Shown one piece after another: positions 6,780 through 12,665 of a DNA stretch of 13,821 nt. Both the position numbers and the translations under genes were made by a program. Position 1 is the first letter of the stretch; every line of letters starts with the position of its first letter. This DNA is from CAYLZN01 sp964387935 (GTDB lineage Bacteria; Acidobacteriota; Vicinamibacteria; Vicinamibacterales; JAFNAJ01), in assembly GCA_964387935.1 (NCBI GenBank), contig CAYLZN010000129.1:1-13821 (forward strand), read 5' to 3'. The notes under the pieces are model-generated. The model saw nothing but the letters and a program-made list of their open reading frames with translations. It searched no databases and was not told the origin of the DNA.

Positions 6780-8000
6780 TCAGTCGTACTGCAGGAGGCG
6801 CCGCTCCCCTTCGAGCGCGCGCTCCTGGGTCAGGTCCTGGGTGACCTCCAGGGTCCCCATGTACCGGCGAGCCTCGTCGCGCACCGCGAAGTACCGGATG
6901 TGCACGAACCGGCCCCTGAAGTCGATCCAGAACGACGCGACATCCTGCCGCCCGGCCCGGAAGTCCGACAGGATGCGCTCGACGATGTCCACGCTGGCCG
7001 GCGGATGGCAGTGCTGGACCTGCCGCCCGATGATGGCCCTGGGCCGCTGGAAGACGCGGTCGCGGCCTTCGGTGAAGAACCGCACCCGGTCGTCGGCATC
7101 GACGAAGGTCAGGTCCACCGGCAGCACGCTGAAGATGGCGGTCAACTGATCGAGCGTCAGGGTGCCGGTGGGCGTCGCGATGGCGCCGGCGTCGGGGACT
7201 GTCTGGACGGCCGCGGGCGGACGCCAACCCTCGCGCGGGTCCACGAGGCACCAGCCGATGGTGGGCGACTGGGCCCAGATTTCTCCCCAGTCGGCCTCCG
7301 TCAACGTCTCGAGCGACAGCGGGAGCAGGACCTTCTCCTCTTTGAGCACCATCTCTTCGACGGCGGCGAGCGCCGGCGTGAGCAGCACGTCCACGAGCAG
7401 CTTCCACTCGCCGGTGGTCACGTGGCGTTCGGCGAGGGCCTCGCCCACGTCCTTCAGCAGCCCGCGCACCTCATCGTCTTTGCCCCACATCACCTTCGAG
7501 GGGCCGGTGATGCCGTGCTGCTCCAGGAACGGGAAGAGCAGGTTCTCCTTTCGCTGGTAGTGCTTCTCCACGTCCATCAGCGCGTTGAACGCGGCGCGGA
7601 CGGCGTCGTGCCGGGCGGACTCGACGGCCTGGTCATCGGCGACGCCCGTCGTGGCCAGCGCCGCCAGCGCGCGCAGCTTCGCACAAGCGGCCCTCAGGGC
7701 GTCGTTCTCGCGCCGGAAGGTGTCCACCGGGTGGCCCGGGGGCAGCGCGCGCGGCCGTTCGACCATCACCTCACGGAGCACCTGCGCGTGCAGATCGCAC
7801 ATCCGCATGATCTCGGTGGCAGGCATCCCGTCCGCCATGAGTTCCTGCTCCATGGCCGCGACCTCGGCCGCATCGCAGGTGCCGACCAGCGCGGCGACCG
7901 ACGATTTCACGGCGTCGGCCGGCTCCCCGTCGTGCAGGCGGCCGATGATGTCCTTCAACTGGCGCACCCGGTGGGCTCGGTTGTCGATCAGTTCGCTCAC
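6780..8000 (-). CDS. DUF438 - hemerythrin - PAS sensor protein
   Basis: 406-residue soluble protein with three recognisable parts: DUF438 at about 13-78 (LKDIIGRLHDGEPADAV, MRMCDLHAQVLREVM), a hemerythrin-type four-helix domain at about 89-235 (H90, H147 and E151 in EKHYQRKENLLFPFLEQHG, E216, E221 and E222 in EEMVLKEEKVLLP), and a PAS domain at about 285-395 with the family signature IIGRQVQHCHPPASVDIVERIL and FWIDFRGRFVHIRYFAVRDE. Such proteins lack an output domain and are thought to bind a diiron centre and sense oxygen, NO or redox state; the ligand here is inferred. The start is GTG at 8000 with GGAGG five bases upstream. The DUF1858 gene follows as the second gene of the operon. Confidence 0.92.
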   Translation of the reverse strand: MSELIDNRAHRVRQLKDIIGRLHDGEPADAVKSSVAALVGTCDAAEVAAMEQELMADGMPATEIMRMCDLHAQVLREVMVERPRALPPGHPVDTFRRENDALRAACAKLRALAALATTGVADDQAVESARHDAVRAAFNALMDVEKHYQRKENLLFPFLEQHGITGPSKVMWGKDDEVRGLLKDVGEALAERHVTTGEWKLLVDVLLTPALAAVEEMVLKEEKVLLPLSLETLTEADWGEIWAQSPTIGWCLVDPREGWRPPAAVQTVPDAGAIATPTGTLTLDQLTAIFSVLPVDLTFVDADDRVRFFTEGRDRVFQRPRAIIGRQVQHCHPPASVDIVERILSDFRAGRQDVASFWIDFRGRFVHIRYFAVRDEARRYMGTLEVTQDLTQERALEGERRLLQYD

Positions 8001-8066
8001 GTGGGCCTCCGCGCGGACCTGATGCCCGCCGACACGAGCCTAGCTGCGGCGAACGAGGGTCCGTAT

Positions 8067-8079
8067 GACGCCAATCATA
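8067..8079 (-). promoter_or_regulatory. Candidate -10 element for the DUF438 operon
   Basis: On the minus strand, TATGAT at 8079-8074 matches the -10 consensus at five of six positions and would place the start point near 8067, giving a leader of about 66 bases with the GGAGG ribosome site. The expected -35 position falls inside the heptad array at 8084-8118 and shows no consensus match. Confidence 0.3.
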
Positions 8080-8083
8080 GAGA

Positions 8084-8118
8084 TCGGCTTGCGGCTGGCG
8101 GCTCGCGGCTGGCGGCGG
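8084..8118. repeat. Degenerate heptad array, five units of the form KCGGCTN
   Basis: Five adjacent 7-base units on the plus strand: TCGGCTT, GCGGCTG, GCGGCTC, GCGGCTG and GCGGCGG. The array lies between the stop of the propeller gene (8122) and the DUF438 promoter region. Its edge, ATCGGCTTGC at 8083-8092, is the reverse complement of GCAAGCCGAT, which occurs twice more in the array at 10722-10763, so the loci are related. Confidence 0.7.
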
Positions 8119-8121
8119 CCC

Positions 8122-9111
8122 TTACCGTCCTGCCACCCAGGCCATGCCGTCCGGGCCGGCGCCGGTCTGCACCTTGCCCGTCACCGACAGCGTCGAGAGA
8201 TCGACGACCGCGACGAAGTGGTCTCCGGTGACGGCGACGTACGCCCGCGTGCCGTCGGGGGTCACCAGAATGCCTTCCGGGCTCCGACCGAGCGGCAGCC
8301 GCTTCGCCTCCGCGCGAGTCCGCGCATCGACGACGACCAGTTCGCCGGCGTCGAGGTCCGAGATGAGGACGAACCGTCCGTCCGGTGTGAATTTCAGGCG
8401 GTTCGACCGCTTCGTGCGCAGATCGACGGTGGCCACGACCGTTCTGGCCGCGAGGTCGATCACCGACACGCCGCCATCCCGGGAGTGAGCGACCCACAGT
8501 TCAGCGCCCGAAGGCGAGACATCCAGCGCCTCGGGGCCTTTCCCGACCTGGAGCGTCGTGAGCGTCCACGCCGGCGGAGTGGTCCCGAGCTCCAGGATCG
8601 ACACCGTATCCGATCCGATGTTCGTCGTGACGATGGGCGATCCACCGGGCCGCACGAGGACCATGTGCGTGCCCGTCTGGCCCGTGCCCATGATCCAGTC
8701 CACGCGGTCCGCCGCGGGATCGTAGCGGCCGACCACGCGGTTCGTCTCCGCCGTGAAGTAGACCTTGCCTTCGGCGAGGGCGAGGCCGTGGGGCCGGCGC
8801 AGGGCGCCCAGGTCCACGCGCCGCACTTCCTTCTGCGATGCCAGATCGACGACCGACAGGCTCGACCCCGGCGTTCGCGCTCCGTAGTTGCTCACGTACG
8901 CGTGAACGCCGTCGGTGACGACTTCGTGCGGGCCCTCGCCCACCGCCACCCTGCCGACGGCCTGCCCCGTGGCGGGATCGACGATCGCCAGCGTGGCCTC
9001 CTCCTTGTTGAGGACGAGCAGCGCCGGGGATGGCAGGGGCGCGGCGCTGGCACCGGACACGCAGCAGAGCAGGACGGCCGAGCACAGGGCCTTGTTCACA
9101 CCCTGGATCAT
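8122..9111 (-). CDS. Exported YVTN-type beta-propeller protein
   Basis: 329 residues from the ATG at 9111. A short positive N-region with K7, a hydrophobic core (ALCSAVLLCCVSG) and an ASA-A cleavage site mark a Sec signal peptide, so the protein is periplasmic or secreted. The rest is a series of about 40-residue beta-propeller blades with the recurring pattern of residues such as SLSVVDLASQKEVRRVDLG, GPEALDVSPSGAELWVAHS, RSPEGILVTPDGTRAYVA and DHFVAVVDLSTLSVTGKV, probably seven blades. Binding partner or enzymatic role is unknown. The frame is open to 9168, but those starts would overlap the divergent zinc-ribbon gene. A GTG at 9099 would give the tidy signal peptide MNKALCSAVLLCC and is a real alternative. 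It is divergent from the next gene with 34 bases between the two starts. Confidence 0.85.
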   Translation of the reverse strand: MIQGVNKALCSAVLLCCVSGASAAPLPSPALLVLNKEEATLAIVDPATGQAVGRVAVGEGPHEVVTDGVHAYVSNYGARTPGSSLSVVDLASQKEVRRVDLGALRRPHGLALAEGKVYFTAETNRVVGRYDPAADRVDWIMGTGQTGTHMVLVRPGGSPIVTTNIGSDTVSILELGTTPPAWTLTTLQVGKGPEALDVSPSGAELWVAHSRDGGVSVIDLAARTVVATVDLRTKRSNRLKFTPDGRFVLISDLDAGELVVVDARTRAEAKRLPLGRSPEGILVTPDGTRAYVAVTGDHFVAVVDLSTLSVTGKVQTGAGPDGMAWVAGR

Positions 9112-9112
9112 A
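9107..9112 (-). promoter_or_regulatory. Possible -10 element overlapping the propeller start
   Basis: Minus-strand TATGAT overlaps the ATG at 9111. If used, transcription would begin near 9100, next to the GTG at 9099, giving a leaderless message for the shorter signal-peptide form. No -35 match is visible, so this is a weak call. Confidence 0.2.
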
Positions 9113-9132
9113 AGCCAGATCAAGCCAGATGC
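9113..9132. repeat. Tandem decamer AAGCCAGAT(C/G) in a divergent promoter gap
   Basis: AAGCCAGATC at 9113-9122 is followed directly by AAGCCAGATG at 9123-9132, nine of ten bases identical, in the 34-base gap between the divergent starts. One helical turn apart, the copies could be a tandem protein-binding site or a chance duplication. Confidence 0.4.
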
Positions 9133-9145
9133 CGATTGATCGACC

Positions 9146-9868
9146 ATGGAGCTGACCACCTGCCCCAACTGTCGCGCGCCGATGGAGCTGCGGGAGATCG
9201 AAGGCCTCTACGGCCGGCCGGTCCTGATCGATACCTGCAGGGCGTGCCAGGGGTTCTGGTTCGACGACACCGAAAGCCTGCAGCTGTCGCCCCGCGGCAC
9301 GCTGGCGCTCTTCCGCCTCGTGGCCGAGCGGCACGCCCGGGCGCGCCAGCCGCTCGGGGCCCGCCTTCCGTGTCCGCGCTGCGATCTCAAGCTGTCGCTC
9401 ACGCTCGACCAGCAGCGCACGACCAGGTTCCAGTACTTCCGCTGCGTCCGTGGACACGGCCGGTTCATCACCTTCTTCCAGTTCCTTCGCGCGCGGAACT
9501 TCGTCCGCAGTCTGACGCCGCGGGAGGTCGCGGACCTGCGGGCGAAGGTCACCCAGGTCCACTGTTCGAACTGCGGCGGAGGAATCAGTCTCGACACCGA
9601 CGTGGCCTGTCCCTACTGTCGCGTTCCGGTGTCCATGCTGGACCCGCACCAGGTGCAGGCGGCCCTCCAGGAGTTGCGAGACGCCGATGCGCGCCGCCAG
9701 CAGATCGACCCCGCCCTGCCGTTGACGCTGATGATGGAGCAGCTCAAAGCGGAACGCGTCTTCGCGGAGGCCGCCGGCGGAGGCGGCGCGACACGGGGCC
9801 GGGTCCTCGGCGGGCCCCAGGGCCTCGTCGAAGCGGGCCTGTCCCTGGTCTTTCGGTGGATGAGCTGA
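9146..9868 (+). CDS. Triple zinc-ribbon protein (zf-TFIIB-like N-terminus)
   Basis: 240 residues with three CxxC zinc ribbons: C6/C9 with C31/C34 (TTCPNCRAPMEL, then DTCRACQGFWFD, the zf-TFIIB-type pattern), C76/C79 with C100 and probably H104 (CPRC, then CVRGHG), and C140/C143 with C155/C158 (CSNC, then CPYC). The C-terminal 60 residues include a charged helix (about 168-210) and a Gly-rich hydrophobic tail. No signal peptide is visible, so it is probably cytoplasmic. The small zf-TFIIB proteins of bacteria are of unknown function; three different ribbons in one chain could scaffold protein or nucleic-acid contacts. The ATG at 9146 has no clear Shine-Dalgarno. Divergent from the propeller gene; the PilZ gene follows about 90 bases downstream. 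Confidence 0.85.
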   Translation: MELTTCPNCRAPMELREIEGLYGRPVLIDTCRACQGFWFDDTESLQLSPRGTLALFRLVAERHARARQPLGARLPCPRCDLKLSLTLDQQRTTRFQYFRCVRGHGRFITFFQFLRARNFVRSLTPREVADLRAKVTQVHCSNCGGGISLDTDVACPYCRVPVSMLDPHQVQAALQELRDADARRQQIDPALPLTLMMEQLKAERVFAEAAGGGGATRGRVLGGPQGLVEAGLSLVFRWMS

Positions 9869-9915
9869 ACCTTGCCGAGGCACTGTGCTTCAAGCGCACG
9901 GCCCCTCGGCCCGAT

Positions 9916-9931
9916 TGTAAGGATCGGTGGG
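9916..9931 (+). promoter_or_regulatory. Candidate extended -10 for the PilZ gene
   Basis: TGTAAGGAT at 9916-9924 has the same TGTNAGGAT form as the elements before 3646 and 10800. It would start transcription near 9931 and leave a leader of about 30 bases before the ATG at 9961. No convincing -35 is seen at the expected distance. Confidence 0.3.
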
Positions 9932-9960
9932 CGGTCCCGACACGCCCTCCCCTGACGACC

Positions 9961-10500
9961 ATGCCACGACCTCGCCCACGCCTCGTGTCGCGCCGTCCAA
10001 CCCGCTCGGTCCCCAAGCGCACCATGCCCCCCAGGCCGATCGCGGTGGCAGACGAGCGGCGAAATGCTCCACGGTTCCAGCCCTCCGCGTTGCCTCCTCT
10101 GGAGGTGAGGCTCGCTGACGGGACGGCCATCGATATCGTGAACATCTCGCGCACGGGCCTGCTCGCCCGCAGTCGGGCGCGCCTCCTGCCCGGCGCGATG
10201 ATCGGCCTGCGCATCGTCGCGGGGAACACCACGGTGATGCTCATGGGACGTGTCGTCCGCGCGAGCCTCATCGCCCTGGACGGCGAGCACCCGTGCTACG
10301 AGTCGGCCCTGGTCTTCAGCCAGGAGTTCCCGCTGCTCGCGTTCGACGCGCAGGCGGCGGAGATGGCCGCGAGCCCGTCGCCCGGACCAGCCTCAGCCCC
10401 CAGCGGGCCCTATCCGATGGAGATCGGGCGCCTCAACGGGAACCCGACCGTGCTCACCGTGACGGCCAGAGCGAAGAAGGCCCGGGCTGCGGCACGGTGA
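9961..10500 (+). CDS. PilZ domain protein, probable c-di-GMP receptor
   Basis: 179 residues from the ATG at 9961, with an Arg/Pro-rich N-terminus, a PilZ domain at about 31-125 and a loose Ala/Pro tail. Both c-di-GMP-binding motifs are present: RRNAPR (R34xxxR38) and NISRTG (N61xSxxG66), so ligand binding is likely. Proteins of this kind act as stand-alone effectors of cyclic di-GMP on motility, exopolysaccharide or transcription; the target here cannot be read. The frame is open back to 8065, but that extension runs antisense to the propeller gene and across the zinc-ribbon gene and is not coding. The ATG at 10024 is an alternative start that still keeps the whole PilZ domain; neither has a strong Shine-Dalgarno. 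Heptad repeats begin eight bases after the stop. Confidence 0.83.
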   Translation: MPRPRPRLVSRRPTRSVPKRTMPPRPIAVADERRNAPRFQPSALPPLEVRLADGTAIDIVNISRTGLLARSRARLLPGAMIGLRIVAGNTTVMLMGRVVRASLIALDGEHPCYESALVFSQEFPLLAFDAQAAEMAASPSPGPASAPSGPYPMEIGRLNGNPTVLTVTARAKKARAAAR

Positions 10501-10508
10501 CACAGGCA

Positions 10509-10557
10509 GGCTCAGGGCTCAGGGCTCAAGGCTCAGGGCTCAGGGCTCAAGGCTCAG
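10509..10557. repeat. Heptad tandem array (GGCTCAR)7
   Basis: Seven exact 7-base units in a row, GGCTCA followed by G, G, A, G, G, A, G. The last-base pattern repeats every three units, giving a higher-order 21-base period. It starts 8 bases after the PilZ stop and is non-coding in any supported frame. Confidence 0.9.
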
Positions 10558-10582
10558 GGCCCTGCTAGCTGATGCGACAGAC

Positions 10583-10617
10583 CGGCGGGCGGCGATCGGC
10601 GGGCGACCAGCGGCCTG
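10583..10617. repeat. Second, degenerate heptad array
   Basis: Five adjacent 7-base units: CGGCGGG, CGGCGAT, CGGCGGG, CGACCAG and CGGCCTG. The 9-mer CGGCGGGCG recurs exactly 14 bases apart (10583 and 10597). Weaker than the arrays on either side, but in the same 7-base rhythm. Confidence 0.5.
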
Positions 10618-10634
10618 ACGGGCTGAATCGTTGG

Positions 10635-10676
10635 TTCCGTCGCGAACCGTCACCTCACTGGAAGTGAGACACGGAA
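10635..10676 (+). other. Nested stem-loop in the PilZ-pseudokinase spacer
   Basis: An inner perfect hairpin, CTCACT-GGA-AGTGAG at 10654-10668, sits inside outer arms TTCCGT (10635-10640) and ACGGAA (10671-10676). The outer pairing leaves unequal single-stranded joints of 13 and 2 bases. There is no U-run directly after it, so it is not a textbook terminator. It may end the PilZ transcript or be a regulator-binding palindrome. Confidence 0.45.
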
Positions 10677-10721
10677 TGACCGGTTTCTTGAGGGTTTGCG
10701 CCGTGCTGGCCGCGCGCCGCC

Positions 10722-10763
10722 GGCCGCAGGCCGCAAGCCGATGGCCGCAGGCCGCAAGCCGAT
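10722..10763. repeat. Two tandem 21-base units made of three heptads
   Basis: Each unit is GGCCGCA, GGCCGCA, AGCCGAT; the copies at 10722-10742 and 10743-10763 are identical. The 21-base, three-heptad organisation is the same as in the GGCTCAR array 165 bases upstream. The end of the second copy abuts the putative -35 of the downstream promoter. Confidence 0.85.
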
Positions 10764-10790
10764 TGTCGGATTGAGGTCAGCTGTTAGGAT
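10763..10790 (+). promoter_or_regulatory. Promoter of the pseudokinase gene, near-leaderless
   Basis: TTGTCG (10763-10768, four of six consensus) lies 16 bases before TAGGAT (10785-10790), which is preceded by TG at 10782-10783 as an extended -10. The expected start point near 10797 leaves about three bases before the ATG at 10800. The surrounding CTGTTAGGATTCCC differs by one base from the string before the gene at 3646. AGGA could also serve as a weak, distant ribosome site. Confidence 0.5.
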
Positions 10791-10799
10791 TCCCGTTCG

Positions 10800-12665
10800 A
10801 TGCGCGCTTTGCTCGTCTCCGGCGACTCGCGATTTGCGAACGCGCTCGTGTCGGCGCTGGTCTCGGTGACGGAGGCTCCGGACGTCGAGCACCTGCCCTC
10901 TCCCGACACGCTGCCCGACGTCGCGGCCGGGCGGGCATTCGACCTTCTCCTCGTCGATCTCGTCGGTCGGGACCCTGCCGACCTCATCGCGTTCATCACC
11001 CGCGCCCGGCGACAGGTGCCGTCGGTGCCCATCGTCGTGCTGGTCACGTCGCCCGAGACGGCGGTGGACGCGCTCGCGGCCGGCGCCGATGGGTTCGCCC
11101 CGCGAGATCCGGGCGCTGCATCCACGATTGCCGCTGTGACTCACCAGACACGCGACCGTTTTCACCCGAGTCCTGACTTGCCAAAGCGCGTGCTGTATGT
11201 CACGCGCCACGCCCCCATGCGCGACGAGTCGGTCTCCACGCCGATAACCATCGAGGTGGCCACGCCCACCTCCGGAGCCGCAGTGCCCCCGCCGTACGAC
11301 GTGGGCCGGCTGGACTTCGACGCGGCGGTGCTCGACATGTCGGCAGACGGATCGGACCTCGTGGGCATCGCTCAGGATCTCGTGACCCGGCTCGGCGAGG
11401 CGCCCCTGTTCGTCCTGGCGGATGCGACCGATCGTCAACTCGCACGCGCCGCGCTCCGGCTCGGCGCCCGGCAGGTCGTGGCCCGCACCGGAGCCTGGCC
11501 TGTCCGGCTCTACGCCGCCATTCAGCAGCACACCCCGCCCCATTGGGGCCCGGAGGATTCAGCCTTGACGGACTCGACGCCAGGCGACACGTCGTCCACC
11601 GCCCCCGACTCCCTGCCCGTGGCCGAGGGAGTGCCGGTCGACGAGCACCGTGCGCTGGCGGCGCAGCTCGAGGCGGCCCTTGCGGAACTCGACGCGCTGC
11701 GGGCCGACACCGAGGCGCGCCTGCAGCGCGAGGTCTCCGCGCTGAGGACGGCGTGGGACACCGCCATGCGCGAGGTGGAGGCCGCCCGCGCCGCGGACGC
11801 GCGAGCGGCAGCCGGAGAGATCCAGGCGCTCCAGGCCCGGCTCGAGCTTCAGGCCCGCGAGCTGGCGCTCGCGCAGGAGACGGCGGCCAGGACTGCGCGC
11901 GACCTGGACGCTGCGCGCGACGCGCTGCGCGAAACGGCGACGCGGGCCGAGCGGGACGCGCAGGCGGCCCGAGCCGTGCCCCCCGCAGCCCGGCCGGCTG
12001 CGGGCAACACGACCGCGCCCGCGGGCGACGAGTTCCCGCCCGCCGCTGCGGACTTCGTACGCGAGGTCGCGAGGCACGCGTCGGAGGCCGCACGGCTGCA
12101 GCGCGTCAGCCTCGAGGACGCCGCGGGGGGCTCCCAGGCGACGACGCTCCAGAAGGCCCTGGCAGCAGCGGAACGGGCCCAGGAAATCGCACAGCAGTTC
12201 CTGGACTTCGACGAACACCGGCGAAGCCTGCCCGCGCAGGTCGCCCTCGATGACCTGCTCGCCTCGCTCCTGCCGGTGCTCACGGCCGTCACCGGCGACA
12301 GCGTGCGGCTTACGATGGCCGCGCCGCCTGACCCGCAGGTACGGGTCGAAGCCCCGCGCTACGGGGTCGCCAGGATGGTCGCCGCGCTGGCGAGCGCCGC
12401 GGTGGACGCGCTCCCGTTCGGCGGCAGCATCGATGTCGAGGCCCGGGTCTCGGACGACGACCTCAGGCGGCCGACGGCCCTCATCACGGTCGCTGCACGA
12501 GGATTCGGGCGGCGGGCGTTGCGTGCCCCGGAAGCCGTCGTCTCTCCGCTGCCTTCGTGGAGTCTCGATCTCCGCGTCAAAGAGAGTGCCGAAGGCACGA
12601 CGATGTACGAACTGCGACTGCCGGCGATTCTCGCTACTTCCGAGTCAGGTGGCCCTGCGCTTTGA
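10800..12665 (+). CDS. Degenerate hybrid two-component protein: two pseudo-receivers, coiled coil, pseudo-histidine kinase
   Basis: 621 residues, no signal peptide or membrane segment. Residues about 1-115 have a receiver fold with D53 (LLLVDL) and T83, but the acidic pair is reduced (VSGDS) and the lysine is replaced (APRDP). Residues about 129-242 look like a second, more eroded receiver (D179 in AVLDM). An Ala/Glu/Arg-rich coiled coil spans about 281-392. Residues about 414-612 align by eye with the DHp-HATPase part of hybrid kinases (ALAAAERAQEIAQQFLDF; AALASAAVDALPFGGSIDVE; EGTTMYELRLPA). However, no H-box is recognisable, the N-box Asn is Ala (A533), the G1 Asp is Ala (A566; GFG kept), and the ATP lid with F and G2 boxes is missing. 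Kinase activity is therefore unlikely; a scaffold or sequestering role is inferred. The last 32 bases overlap asd on the other strand. Confidence 0.8.
   Translation: MRALLVSGDSRFANALVSALVSVTEAPDVEHLPSPDTLPDVAAGRAFDLLLVDLVGRDPADLIAFITRARRQVPSVPIVVLVTSPETAVDALAAGADGFAPRDPGAASTIAAVTHQTRDRFHPSPDLPKRVLYVTRHAPMRDESVSTPITIEVATPTSGAAVPPPYDVGRLDFDAAVLDMSADGSDLVGIAQDLVTRLGEAPLFVLADATDRQLARAALRLGARQVVARTGAWPVRLYAAIQQHTPPHWGPEDSALTDSTPGDTSSTAPDSLPVAEGVPVDEHRALAAQLEAALAELDALRADTEARLQREVSALRTAWDTAMREVEAARAADARAAAGEIQALQARLELQARELALAQETAARTARDLDAARDALRETATRAERDAQAARAVPPAARPAAGNTTAPAGDEFPPAAADFVREVARHASEAARLQRVSLEDAAGGSQATTLQKALAAAERAQEIAQQFLDFDEHRRSLPAQVALDDLLASLLPVLTAVTGDSVRLTMAAPPDPQVRVEAPRYGVARMVAALASAAVDALPFGGSIDVEARVSDDDLRRPTALITVAARGFGRRALRAPEAVVSPLPSWSLDLRVKESAEGTTMYELRLPAILATSESGGPAL

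Noticed and set aside
6769..7407. N-terminal extension of the DUF1858 frame
   Set aside because: It lies across the DUF438-hemerythrin-PAS gene in a different frame, has shadow-like composition, and a good ribosome site supports the ATG at 6768.
7470..7482. Asp in place of His (D175, WGKDDEVR) in the hemerythrin domain as a lost ligand
   Set aside because: From memory, WG(K/V)DDEIR is common in DUF438-associated hemerythrin domains, so I do not treat it as a defect.
8065..9960. Long plus-strand open frame running into the PilZ gene
   Set aside because: It runs antisense to the propeller gene and across the zinc-ribbon gene in another frame; its translation is Arg/Pro/Gly-rich with no domain until the PilZ part. 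It is a high-GC artefact upstream of the real start.
10509..10763. CRISPR array
   Set aside because: Units are only 7 or 21 bases, directly adjacent, with no unique spacers and no cas genes in the window.
10650..12218. Minus-strand open frames opposite the pseudokinase
   Set aside because: Low-complexity Arg/Pro/Ser-rich translations typical of high-GC shadows; the sense frame carries readable receiver and HATPase-like folds.
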